The translations under genes and the position numbers were made by a program. A DNA stretch of 64,000 nucleotides, taken from positions 2,501,501-2,565,500 of the forward strand of contig BQWY01000001.1 in assembly GCA_036984305.1 (NCBI GenBank). The letters run 5' to 3'. This document shows, piece after piece, positions 38,526-47,239 of the stretch. Source of the DNA: Nitrospira sp. GTDB lineage: Bacteria > Nitrospirota > Nitrospiria > Nitrospirales > Nitrospiraceae. The notes under the pieces are model-generated. The model was not told the DNA's origin. It saw nothing but the letters and a program-made list of their open reading frames with translations, and did no database searches. Each line of letters opens with the position of its first letter. Positions within the stretch are counted from its first letter, which is position 1.

Positions 38526-39386
38526 ATGACACGCCACTCTGGACACCTCGCTGTTCTCGCGACATTGCTGATCGCCGCATGCCTCATGTGGCCGAGCCAG
38601 GCCTCAGCTCAATCGTGGCCAAACGAACCAAGCGGATCGACACTGCTAAACGACTATGCTTTCAATGCAACACCAGGCGGAGGCTGGTTGCCAGCCTACG
38701 GTTCCGGAACAATAGGGGCGGATTCTACAGCACCTTTTTCGCCAAGCAATGTGCTCCGGTACACATTCAATCCTTCGACCGGAAGCGGTGGTGGAGATAT
38801 CTACTACCCGCTACCATCGTCTACGAATGAACTTTATTACGCCTTCTGGTGGAAGCCAAGCAATCCATATCAGGGATACTCCAATAACCACAATAAAATT
38901 GCCTTCCTCTGGACCCATACAGGAGAATACTATATGGATATGTACGGCCCACCGTTCAGTACCTCTCGGAACATCGCATTTCAGATAGAGATGGGCGTCG
39001 ATAATTCGCACCTTGGTAACGGTTTCGGTGATGTGGGTGGCACATGGGTCCTTTTTGGCAATAAGGCCAATCCCGCTATCGCAATGGGTCAATGGCACCG
39101 CATCGAGGTGTATAACAAGACCAGTTCCACAAATTCATCGCGAGATGGCATTCTTCGCTGGTGGGTCGATGGGCAGTTGTTTGGGGACTATCAGAATGTG
39201 AACTACAATGATCGAACTTTCAGCCACCTTCAACTCACGCCATCCTGGGACGGTTCGGAACAACACAGCAACGCTGATGAGCAGAGGTTTGATCATATAC
39301 GTATCAGCGCTCCAAAGGGCGCAGGAGGGACTACGAAGGGCGACACAACACCACCGGCTTCGCCAGTAAATCTTAGAGCGAACTGA
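38526..39386 (+). CDS. secreted concanavalin-like (lyase/lectin-type) protein
   Basis: 286 residues from ATG 38526, with GAAGGGAG about ten bases upstream; a TTG at 38520 is too close to that site. A signal peptide ends SQASAQ. The body is beta-rich with many Trp and Tyr residues (ELYYAFWWKPSNPYQGYSNN, GQWHRIEVYNKTSS, DGILRWWVDGQLFGDYQNV), the pattern of jelly-roll polysaccharide lyases and laminin-G/concanavalin lectins. The WHRIEVYN...DG..R.WVDG order is typical of heparin-lyase-like folds. It starts 33 bases after the BACON protein, so it is probably under the same c-di-GMP control. Catalysis is unproven. Confidence 0.72.
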   Translation: MTRHSGHLAVLATLLIAACLMWPSQASAQSWPNEPSGSTLLNDYAFNATPGGGWLPAYGSGTIGADSTAPFSPSNVLRYTFNPSTGSGGGDIYYPLPSSTNELYYAFWWKPSNPYQGYSNNHNKIAFLWTHTGEYYMDMYGPPFSTSRNIAFQIEMGVDNSHLGNGFGDVGGTWVLFGNKANPAIAMGQWHRIEVYNKTSSTNSSRDGILRWWVDGQLFGDYQNVNYNDRTFSHLQLTPSWDGSEQHSNADEQRFDHIRISAPKGAGGTTKGDTTPPASPVNLRAN

Positions 39387-39695
39387 ACGCCCGTCTTCGG
39401 AGGTGATCAACTAGGATCTACAAACACTTTCAATGCTTCAGTCATGCTCAGCCAGTACGGCGAGCATCCTTCTGGGCACCATTTCCTAGCCTTAAGGCCG
39501 AAAGCCTGCAAGCCTGAGTACGACTAGACCAACTGTGCGTTGTACCATCCACCTGTCGTCATGCTCGTTGCTTGCCGTAGGCTACCTAATCACATAGCCC
39601 CCTATCCATCCCATTGCATGATCGGCAACACGGCCAGTGTCGATGAATGCTACTTGTATGGCAGAGGCACTCATGTTAGGTATTCGGCTCAAATC
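39387..39695 (+). other. 309-base stretch before the acyltransferase gene
   Basis: No gene, tRNA or convincing terminator seen. The acyltransferase reading frame stays open upstream to 39540, but that part shows no protein character. The gap probably separates a distinct transcription unit. Confidence 0.4.
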
Positions 39696-40241
39696 ATGAC
39701 TCATCTGTTGCATATCATTCGCAAGCTGGTAGGGGGCTCGAACCCTCTAGCTTGCTTACGACAGAGAGGACTAACGGTTGGGAACAATTTTGTTATGCAG
39801 GAAGAAGTGGTTATCGATACAAGCCACTGCTGGCATATTACGATTGGCCACCATGTAACACTAGCTCCCCGGGTTCATATTTTGGCCCATGATGCGAGCA
39901 CGAAGAGGTTTCTTGGTTATACTCGAATCGGCAAAGTATCCATCGGCAATCAGGTATTCATCGGCGCATCCACGCTCGTGCTTCCAGGGGTGTCGATCGG
40001 CTCCAATGTCATCATCGGGGCAGGCAGCGTCGTCACGCGCGATATTCCGGATGATGTCGTAGCAGCCGGCAATCCAGCTAGGGTCATCTGTACACTGAGG
40101 GAATTCCTCGCCAAACGCGCTGAAGAAATGAAAGATGTCCCTTGCTTCGGAGAAGAATACACAATCGGCGGGCACGTGACAGATGAAATGAAGAAGGAGA
40201 TGAACTCAAGGATGACCCGCCGCATCGGCTACGTGACCTAA
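39696..40241 (+). CDS. hexapeptide-repeat (left-handed beta-helix) acyltransferase
   Basis: 181 residues from ATG 39696. The hexapeptide pattern is clear in ITIGHHVTLAPRVHILAHDA and IGKVSIGNQVFIGASTLVLP, then GVSIGSNVIIGAGSVVTRDI. DDVVAAGNPARVI is the usual end of the helix in maltose/galactoside/serine acetyltransferase relatives. The catalytic histidine is probably in AHDAS. Enzymes of this type O- or N-acetylate sugars of surface polysaccharides with acetyl-CoA. It converges with the HAD gene 12 bases away. The substrate is unknown. Confidence 0.8.
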   Translation: MTHLLHIIRKLVGGSNPLACLRQRGLTVGNNFVMQEEVVIDTSHCWHITIGHHVTLAPRVHILAHDASTKRFLGYTRIGKVSIGNQVFIGASTLVLPGVSIGSNVIIGAGSVVTRDIPDDVVAAGNPARVICTLREFLAKRAEEMKDVPCFGEEYTIGGHVTDEMKKEMNSRMTRRIGYVT

Positions 40242-40253
40242 TATAGAGCACCA

Positions 40254-40913
40254 TTAGTGCCACACAACAAGATCTATTCCCATCTGGCTCGCCAGCTTCT
40301 GAGCATGCTTCGCTCCGTTGACCAACACACCGTGATCAACTAGTTGGAGCATCGGCAGATCCGACTGATTGTCGGCATATGCGATGATGCGGCGGTTAGG
40401 AAAGCGCCGCCGAATTTCCTTGAGCAGCTTTACCTTTTCTTCTCCACGTACATTGGAACCTGATAACTTGCCGGTTATACGGTCCTGATCCCATTCCACA
40501 AGGGTGCAAATGACCTCATCGAATCCCAATTCCTTTCCCAACTCCCCTACATAGATATCCGGGCTAGCAGATAGCAAGATGAGGGTTGCACCTTTGCTCT
40601 TATGTGCTTCGATCGCGGACAGCCCGTCGAGGCGCATACCTCTATGCACGACCTGATGTATGAATTCCGCAGTCCAAGTCTGAAGCTCCTCTCTCGACAC
40701 ACCGCCAAGGATGCTCCGTAAGAATCTCTGCTTGAGTTCGGCGTTGTCTAATTTCCCTAGCATAAATGCCGCCACCGCATAGGGAAGGGACCAGGTTCTC
40801 CAGATTCGCCCGGGTCGCTTCAGCAGAAATCCCCCGAGGTACTGAAGAAACGTGTCGCGGCGAGTGAGTGTATGATCAAGGTCGAAGACAACGAGGCTCG
40901 GCGGGTGCGTCAC
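40254..40913 (-). CDS. HAD-superfamily (subfamily IB) phosphatase
   Basis: 219 residues. The nucleophile motif is VVFDLDHTLTRRDTFLQ, motif II is ILLSASPDIYVGELGKELG, and motif III/IV include EKVKLLKEIRRRF and IAYADNQSDLPML. The cap is the small helical IB type seen in SerB relatives. The GTG start overlaps the UbiA stop (GTGA), so the pair is coupled. By analogy with DPPR synthase and its phosphatase, it may dephosphorylate a polyprenyl-phospho-pentose phosphate; that is inference. Confidence 0.85.
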   Translation of the reverse strand: MTHPPSLVVFDLDHTLTRRDTFLQYLGGFLLKRPGRIWRTWSLPYAVAAFMLGKLDNAELKQRFLRSILGGVSREELQTWTAEFIHQVVHRGMRLDGLSAIEAHKSKGATLILLSASPDIYVGELGKELGFDEVICTLVEWDQDRITGKLSGSNVRGEEKVKLLKEIRRRFPNRRIIAYADNQSDLPMLQLVDHGVLVNGAKHAQKLASQMGIDLVVWH

Positions 40914-41842
40914 GACAGGTAGACGATGAGGAGGAAGGCTGAGATCCAGCCTAAGATGGACAGGACCAGCGGAATATCCTTCACTACTAAATCCGTCGGA
41001 GAGCCACCCAAATCCTTTCGATGGACTAGGTACAGATAACGAAAGATGCCAAACACGACGAACAAGCTTGTCACGTAGAGATGCTCTGAGCGAAAGTGAT
41101 GAATAGTTTTTTCATCAAGTGTATATAGGATATAGGTTAATAGCGTCACCGGAGTAACGACCGAGATCAACTCATCGACTAACTTGATGGAATACTCTTC
41201 CAGAACAGGCCTGTGACTGTTCGCGTCGGTCCTCATCAAGAAAAGTTCATGCCGTCGCTTCGCCAGCCCCAAGAACAATGACAGCAAGAAGGTCGCTAGT
41301 ATAAGCCAGGACGAGGGAGTCACCTCTATTGCGAGCCCTCCCGCGAAAACCCGCAGGACGAATCCCATGGCAATACTGATCACGTCCACAATGACAACGT
41401 GCTTGGTCCATAGACTGTACGCAACATTAATAACCCCATAGCAGACCAGTACTCCAACCACCTTCCAAGAAAAGCCCACGATGGCGATGGATAGAATTGC
41501 CAATATAGAAGCTGCGCTTGCAGCAAGCCCCGTACTTAGTTCCCCGGAGGCAATCGGCCGGTGCCGCTTCTTCTCGTGGAGGCGATCATGTTCGCGATCA
41601 TTGATGTCATTAAACAGATAAACAGCACTCGACATCGCGCAAAATGCCACCACCACAATCCCCGTCAGGGCAACCTTATCGAAAACGGCTGCCTGACCGG
41701 AAAAAAATAACGGGGCTACCACAAACACGTTTTTCACCCAGTCAGCGGGGCGCATCGCACTAAACAGCAATAAGACCTCTCTGGCAGCCCCAATGAACGC
41801 TTTGCCAGCTAGATCTGTACGCCTCATGTGGGTCGACGGCAT
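40910..41842 (-). CDS. UbiA-family prenyltransferase (decaprenyl-phosphate phosphoribosyltransferase-like), copy 2
   Basis: 310 residues, polytopic. It begins with MRPADWVKNVFVVAPLFFSG, the typical opening of DPPR-synthase-type UbiA proteins. The first metal motif is VYLFNDINDREHDRLHEKK, followed by RHRPIASGELS. The second region has DVISIAMGFVLRVFAGGLAI, matching the family's conserved RxxxG stretch. It looks closer to the characterised DPPR synthases than copy 1. It overlaps the HAD gene by four bases. Confidence 0.85.
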   Translation of the reverse strand: MPSTHMRRTDLAGKAFIGAAREVLLLFSAMRPADWVKNVFVVAPLFFSGQAAVFDKVALTGIVVVAFCAMSSAVYLFNDINDREHDRLHEKKRHRPIASGELSTGLAASAASILAILSIAIVGFSWKVVGVLVCYGVINVAYSLWTKHVVIVDVISIAMGFVLRVFAGGLAIEVTPSSWLILATFLLSLFLGLAKRRHELFLMRTDANSHRPVLEEYSIKLVDELISVVTPVTLLTYILYTLDEKTIHHFRSEHLYVTSLFVVFGIFRYLYLVHRKDLGGSPTDLVVKDIPLVLSILGWISAFLLIVYLS

Positions 41843-41861
41843 GGTTTAGCTCGTGTGCTGA

Positions 41862-42521
41862 TTACAACTTCTCGCATACAATTATGAAGTGTGGATAAAC
41901 ATACAGACGCTGTGTGGAAAAATCCCTTATCAGAAAACCAATTGTCCGGAGTTGTTCGCGAAGGTCTTCGGCTCGCACCTCCCGTGGCAACTCTCCTGCG
42001 ACTATTAGATCGTGAATTTTGTTAAAGAGACACCACATTCTCTCACCAGCATCTATATCTTTAATCACAAGCTTTGCTCCGCGTTTCATCAAGCTTAGGA
42101 TAGACTCTAGCATGGGCCGCTGTTGATGCCATGGCACATGATGCAAGACATCAATGAGAAACACATAATCATATTCTTCTGTCCATCCTGGTAAAGTTAT
42201 TCCATCGTAAGTCTCAAATCGCGAGGGTATTCGGCTAAAAGACGTTTCGAATTGATCTCGTGCGGCGACTGTTAATTGCGTTTTGGTTTCCAGGCCAGCA
42301 ACCGCAATTGGCATGCGATATTCGGCAACCAATTGAAGGAATCCCCCTCCTCCACAACCGATATCCAGAACTGCTTGCCCTTCCGGCATGTAACCAAGGA
42401 GAGTATCGAACGGACAAATATAGGGTCGGTAAACCATTTTCCATCTATTAAAAACACCTGGACTTGGACAGTTTCGCCGTTTGAGAAAGCTAACGAGCTC
42501 CCGTGTCGTGACATCCTTCAT
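41862..42521 (-). CDS. class I SAM-dependent methyltransferase
   Basis: 219 residues from ATG 42521, which follows GAAGGGGTTGAGG; a GTG at 42563 has no such site. The SAM motif is VLDIGCGGGGFLQLVAEY, with the following acidic end of strand 2 in AVAGLETKTQ. YDYVFLIDVLHHVPW is motif III/post-III. The substrate is unknown. It lies between the UbiA/HAD pair and a membrane glycosyltransferase, so lipid-linked sugar methylation is possible. Its base composition looks AT-richer than the secretion operon. Confidence 0.8.
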   Translation of the reverse strand: MKDVTTRELVSFLKRRNCPSPGVFNRWKMVYRPYICPFDTLLGYMPEGQAVLDIGCGGGGFLQLVAEYRMPIAVAGLETKTQLTVAARDQFETSFSRIPSRFETYDGITLPGWTEEYDYVFLIDVLHHVPWHQQRPMLESILSLMKRGAKLVIKDIDAGERMWCLFNKIHDLIVAGELPREVRAEDLREQLRTIGFLIRDFSTQRLYVYPHFIIVCEKL

Positions 42522-42776
42522 CGCCTCAACCCCTTCAGCAAACGCCGAACGCTGCACAAGCACCTACCATCATGTGAGCTCCAATCGTTGGCCCGTCTAA
42601 CAGGTTCACATGCTTTCCATGCATTACATTTGTATGGTAGATTGTTGGGCACGATGTGCTGATCATGGTCTGACCCAATTGACCGCAGCAAGTCCAGAAT
42701 AGGTTCCCATCCACGTCCTGCCAACGGACGTCTTCCCTACCCAGACAGTTGCGCGTCAGCGAACTGGCACACAGAA

Positions 42777-44057
42777 TCAACTGTAGCTGCCATTGGTACC
42801 CATCATATTCGAAGCGCCCGGGAGCCACAGTTCGCACCATCGGACCATCGCTGCAGCGGCAAAAATCATCATATACGGCATAACGGGCAACATATACCGA
42901 AACAGCGGAACCATAGCCAAATGGACTGCTACAAAATATCCCAAGATGCCCAACAACAGGTATGCGTATCTATTATTTTGCATTACAGCCTGTGCGGCAC
43001 CTGCAATCGCTAAAAGGTATAGAAATAGGTTTATTGCCAGGATGATTCCTTGGTTTTCCCCAGACTCCGTCGAATACCATAAGTGAACGGCTTTTCTCCC
43101 CATAAGTGACAGTATACTTACAGCGCCTTCCTGAATCCGAGTCTTGTAAAGCTCAAGCCCTGCCCTAATGGCTGTTCTGTCTGCGTCATAAACCCCAGAC
43201 GCATATGCATCCTCTGGAATTTTTCCATTAGCACGTAGAGAATCCAATGCGATGGGCAGCGCTTCTTCACGCGTTGAAATCGTCCAAAAATCCTCAGATG
43301 CACCATACAAGAAATTACCGCCAGCCAGTCCTACTGGGATGAATTCACCCAGCACAACATAGTTCCTAATGCTCCATGGCAATATGAGGACCAGGAATGG
43401 AATCACAAAGAACATTAGGCTTCGTCTCCGGACTAAACCAGACGGTTGAAAACTCATTATCAACAGAGGGACAAATGCTGGAATAAGTTGTGTTGTCCCT
43501 CTCATCAGTGTTGCGAGGCCGAGTGCACCACCAGAGGCACCAAAATACCTTGATCGCCCGTACTTGAGGCCATACAGAGTCTGCAGAACGAAAAGCCCCA
43601 ATAGAAATGTGAAGGGAGCCTCTGGGCCTATAAAAAGGGTGGAATAGATGGAAAAAGGGTAGACCATCTGCATGACACCGCCTATTAAAGCTACCCGAGC
43701 GCCAAAAATCTCTAGTGCAACCAGATACACGATCACCGTGGTTGCCGAGTCCAACAGTATTTGCAGCACCTTAATAGGCAACTGTTCATATCCAAACACG
43801 TACGAAGAGGCTGCTATTACAATGGCATAAAGGGGGGGAGTAAAAACTGGAAAAGATGGATCACTAAAACCCTTTCCTTCCAGCAACATGCGAGCACCAC
43901 CAAGGTATGCGATCACTGCATTTGATGAAAGGTGCGGTTCTGGAACCAGGTACAGAGCTGCTAGTCGAAGGCATAATGAAATACCAAATAGAACGAGCAT
44001 TATGATTTTATCGCGCGATGACACGCTTAGCTGCCTCCGCCGTAAGATCGCTGTCAC
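42777..44057 (-). CDS. GT39/ArnT-like membrane glycosyltransferase
   Basis: 426 residues from a GTG at 44057 that overlaps the asnB stop (GTGA); a further upstream ATG at 44120 would overlap asnB by 67 bases. About ten membrane helices. The RLAALYLVPEPHLSSNAVIAYL opening, then GGARMLLEGKGFSDPSFPVF and TPPLYAIVIAASSYVFG, follow the layout of family-39-type transferases, where the first loop normally carries the catalytic acid pair; here the expected acidic pair is not obvious. These enzymes use polyprenyl-phosphate sugars in the periplasm. AT-rich relative to neighbours. Confidence 0.72.
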   Translation of the reverse strand: MTAILRRRQLSVSSRDKIIMLVLFGISLCLRLAALYLVPEPHLSSNAVIAYLGGARMLLEGKGFSDPSFPVFTPPLYAIVIAASSYVFGYEQLPIKVLQILLDSATTVIVYLVALEIFGARVALIGGVMQMVYPFSIYSTLFIGPEAPFTFLLGLFVLQTLYGLKYGRSRYFGASGGALGLATLMRGTTQLIPAFVPLLIMSFQPSGLVRRRSLMFFVIPFLVLILPWSIRNYVVLGEFIPVGLAGGNFLYGASEDFWTISTREEALPIALDSLRANGKIPEDAYASGVYDADRTAIRAGLELYKTRIQEGAVSILSLMGRKAVHLWYSTESGENQGIILAINLFLYLLAIAGAAQAVMQNNRYAYLLLGILGYFVAVHLAMVPLFRYMLPVMPYMMIFAAAAMVRWCELWLPGASNMMGTNGSYS

Positions 44058-45967
44058 TTTTGGCTTCGTTCCACCGCAAAATAGTGATCGTACCAGAGTA
44101 CCAGGGTGAATAATGTCCACAATTTTACTTCGTGATTTTCTCGGCCTTCCTCGTGGTCCCTCAAGAGGCTCGAGACCTTTCGACTGCTTAACAACCCCTG
44201 TCTCTCCACCGTACGCGCACCAAGGGCGTCGCGAAGCAGATTACGAAGCGGCCCACGCAACCAGTCGCTCAGAGGAATTGAGAATCCCTGCTTCTTGCGC
44301 GTCAATATGCTGGCAGGCAATCGCCCTTCGAGTGACTTGAGCAACACAAACTTCTTCGTCATCCCGCTGAGCTTGTACTTCGTCGGAATCGAGGCAGCAA
44401 ATTCGACGACTTTGTGATCCAAGAACGGTACACGGACTTCGAGTGAGTGCCACATGCTCAGCCGGTCGGTCTTGCGCAGTTCATCATCCGGCAAATAGGT
44501 GTGCATATCTGTCCTCAGCATCCACCCGAGCGAATCTTCACAGGCTTCCACACGATCCATCGCCAAGGGTGTGGAATAGCTTCCCGCCTTTCTGAGAGAG
44601 TCGAGGACATCAGGATGGAGCACGTTCGCCTTTTCACGTTCATCGAATGCGGCTAGAAATCGCTGATACCGTCGAGGAAGTGGGAGGTCACTCCCTTCGA
44701 CAAACCTCTTGGCTCGATCGATCCAGAGACCGGCCGCCCGTATCTCAGGAAGCGAGCGTATTAACGGATCAATCAATCCACGCCGAAGCAGACGTGGGAA
44801 ATGCCGGTATCGTTCCGCAGCCAACGCTCCCCGGTATCGCTCGTACCCGGCGAACAGCTCATCGCCTCCCGTCCCCGAGAGAGCCACGGTGACGAATTTT
44901 CGTGCAGCCTCCGCGATCATGAAGTTAGGAATCACAGACGAATCGGCAAATGGTTCGTCGAAGGCTTCGATGATAGCTGGCAACATTTCTCCGATCTGCT
45001 TCTCTGGATTCTCGTACAAGTATTCGGAGTGATCCGTTCCGTATTGCTCGGCAATGGTCCGCGCGAATGGCCGCTCGTCCACGCCCCCCTGACCATCCTC
45101 GAAACCAATCGTAAATGTCTTGACCTTGCCCTGACCTGCCTCGGACATCAACGCAACGATCGCACTCGAATCGATCCCCCCGCTCAGAAATGCTCCGAGC
45201 GGGACTTCACTGACCATATGAAGTCGGACGGCTTCCTGAAGATGATGCAGCAACCCTTCGGCGTAGTAATCGACACTTCGATGTCCTGCCGTAACCGGCC
45301 TCAGATTCCAGTAACGTCTGAGCCGCAGGGTGCCATCCTGCCAGACAGCAACATGGGCGGGCGGCAGTTCTTGAATTCCCTCATAGATGGATTGAGGACC
45401 AGGGACGTACTTAAATGTCAGATAATCCGCGAAAGCCCTCAAATTAATACGCCGTTCGATTTGGCCCACTGCTAGTAGGCACTTCAATTCACTTCCAAAA
45501 TAAAGGGTCGTCTCGTCGTGCCAATAATAGAAGGGCTTGATGCCGAGGCGATCTCGTCCCAGAAGGAGCTTTTTTTGTCTATCATCCCACAGGGCAAAGG
45601 CGAACATGCCTCGCAAGTGGATCGCGAACTCGTCACCATACTCTTCGTAGAGATGCACCAGACATTCCGTATCCGAAAATGTCTCCAGGCGGTGTCCTCT
45701 CTCGACCAGATCTTCTCTCAGCTCACGGTAGTTGTAGATTTCCCCATTGAACACAACCCAAATCGTCTGATCTTCATTAGATATGGGCTGCTTACCAGTG
45801 CGCACATCGATGATCGCAAGTCGCCTCATGCCGAGTCCGACTCGATCGCCAAAATAGAATCCATCGTCGTCGGGTCCGCGTCGACGGATGAGGCGGCACA
45901 TCTGCCTAACTAACCCCCGATCGACACCCCCTATGTAACGACAGACCGCTCCTACGATACCGCACAT
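44054..45967 (-). CDS. asnB: asparagine synthase (glutamine-hydrolysing) / amidotransferase
   Basis: 637 residues. The N-terminal class II glutaminase domain starts with the nucleophile Cys2 (MCGIVGAV), with RRLAIIDVRTGKQP and NGEIYNYRELRE. The C-terminal synthetase domain has the PP-loop SGGIDSSAIVALMSEA and GTGGDELFAGYERY. GAGGGGAG precedes the ATG. Members within exopolysaccharide and exosortase loci are thought to amidate surface sugars rather than make free asparagine; the location favours this, but sequence alone does not decide. Confidence 0.9.
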   Translation of the reverse strand: MCGIVGAVCRYIGGVDRGLVRQMCRLIRRRGPDDDGFYFGDRVGLGMRRLAIIDVRTGKQPISNEDQTIWVVFNGEIYNYRELREDLVERGHRLETFSDTECLVHLYEEYGDEFAIHLRGMFAFALWDDRQKKLLLGRDRLGIKPFYYWHDETTLYFGSELKCLLAVGQIERRINLRAFADYLTFKYVPGPQSIYEGIQELPPAHVAVWQDGTLRLRRYWNLRPVTAGHRSVDYYAEGLLHHLQEAVRLHMVSEVPLGAFLSGGIDSSAIVALMSEAGQGKVKTFTIGFEDGQGGVDERPFARTIAEQYGTDHSEYLYENPEKQIGEMLPAIIEAFDEPFADSSVIPNFMIAEAARKFVTVALSGTGGDELFAGYERYRGALAAERYRHFPRLLRRGLIDPLIRSLPEIRAAGLWIDRAKRFVEGSDLPLPRRYQRFLAAFDEREKANVLHPDVLDSLRKAGSYSTPLAMDRVEACEDSLGWMLRTDMHTYLPDDELRKTDRLSMWHSLEVRVPFLDHKVVEFAASIPTKYKLSGMTKKFVLLKSLEGRLPASILTRKKQGFSIPLSDWLRGPLRNLLRDALGARTVERQGLLSSRKVSSLLRDHEEGRENHEVKLWTLFTLVLWYDHYFAVERSQK

Positions 45968-45993
45968 GCAGTACTTCTCCCCTCAATAAGCAA

Positions 45994-47199
45994 TTATGGG
46001 GTCGACGAGGTCACACGAGTCGTTCGGAACCAGGTAGTCCGACCAAAACCAATGAACCCCAACACCTCAATGACCAACCTCCAGGGCAGAAAAATTGGAA
46101 TCATGAGGACACCAACCAATGCCCTTGCTGGTGCATCGGTCAGCAAGGCACCCATGATGAAATAGGCGCCTAGCAAAAGAACGAGGACAGCACTCCAGAT
46201 AACAAATGCATTCGTAAGCCAGTCTCCATACAGCAGACCTGACCCAATCAGAAACATCATCGCCAAGGAAGTCTGACTGGAATAATTAGGAGATAGTAGT
46301 GTGATCGCAGCGTCTACAAGGTATGCTTTGCCTGACCAAATCCCCTGGCGTAACAGGCCCCAAGCGCTATGCCCGGCAACTTCGTGACGGCCGCTAGCCC
46401 AGCGAAGCCGTTGGCGCGACGCCTGTCGCAACCCAATTGATTCGAGTTGATAGATCCGTGCCTGAGGATTGAAGAAGATCTGTTCGCCTGCTAGCAACAG
46501 CATCGCTGAAAACTCCCAGTCCTCTCCAACGGAAAATGAGGTCCAACCGTAACGATCAAGGATGTCTCTACGGAAGCACATTCCTGTTCCAGCTAACATC
46601 GCGGGCAATCCCATCCAGGTCTTTCCGGTATAAAAGAGGCCATTACGCATCATGCTGGTTACTGCTATCACTCTAGTAAACAGGCTTTGCCACGGATTCG
46701 AGATGTAGCAGAAGCCTTGTTGAATTGCTTTACCTGATTCCAGCGCAGCCGCAAACATTCGGAAGACTTCGATATCTATTACCGTGTCCGCATCAAGAAT
46801 AACGAGTGCATCATAGGACGCCGTTCGCATCCGTTCTAATGCCCAGGCTATTGCTGGCCCCTTACCTGGCCGTCCCTCGTTCCTTTCGTGGCATTCAATA
46901 CCCTCGGCTTTGGCGATTGCAACCGTCCGGTCTGTACAGCGATCCGCTACTACAACAAAGTGGACAAGATGCGTTGGATAGTTGGCATTTTTCAAACTAG
47001 AGAGGGTTGATTGCAAGCAAATCTCTTCATTGTGAGCCGGCATCAAAATCAGAAATTTCGTGAATGGCTCATTGGTTGAGCCGATCACTTTTCGATCCCG
47101 ATTTTTCAATGCAACAATCGCAAGGATCCACTGATAGCAGATCAAAGCCGTAAGCAGGAGAAGCATCGTCCCTAATATCACTGCAACAAGTTCACTCAT
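45994..47199 (-). CDS. membrane-bound family 2 glycosyltransferase (processive type)
   Basis: 401 residues. An N-terminal membrane helix precedes a GT-A domain with LILMPAHNEEICLQSTL, the donor-binding VVVADRCTDRTV, DADTVIDIE (DxD) and the acid-containing FSVGEDWEFS. RQRLRWASGR fits the (Q/R)xxRW motif of processive synthases. Two to three C-terminal helices follow. It may make a repeating polymer or extend a lipid-linked glycan in the cytoplasm. It is AT-rich. Confidence 0.85.
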   Translation of the reverse strand: MSELVAVILGTMLLLLTALICYQWILAIVALKNRDRKVIGSTNEPFTKFLILMPAHNEEICLQSTLSSLKNANYPTHLVHFVVVADRCTDRTVAIAKAEGIECHERNEGRPGKGPAIAWALERMRTASYDALVILDADTVIDIEVFRMFAAALESGKAIQQGFCYISNPWQSLFTRVIAVTSMMRNGLFYTGKTWMGLPAMLAGTGMCFRRDILDRYGWTSFSVGEDWEFSAMLLLAGEQIFFNPQARIYQLESIGLRQASRQRLRWASGRHEVAGHSAWGLLRQGIWSGKAYLVDAAITLLSPNYSSQTSLAMMFLIGSGLLYGDWLTNAFVIWSAVLVLLLGAYFIMGALLTDAPARALVGVLMIPIFLPWRLVIEVLGFIGFGRTTWFRTTRVTSSTP

Positions 47200-47239
47200 A
47201 GGTCTATGAAACCTTAGGAGATATAGCCGCCGACCAAGG

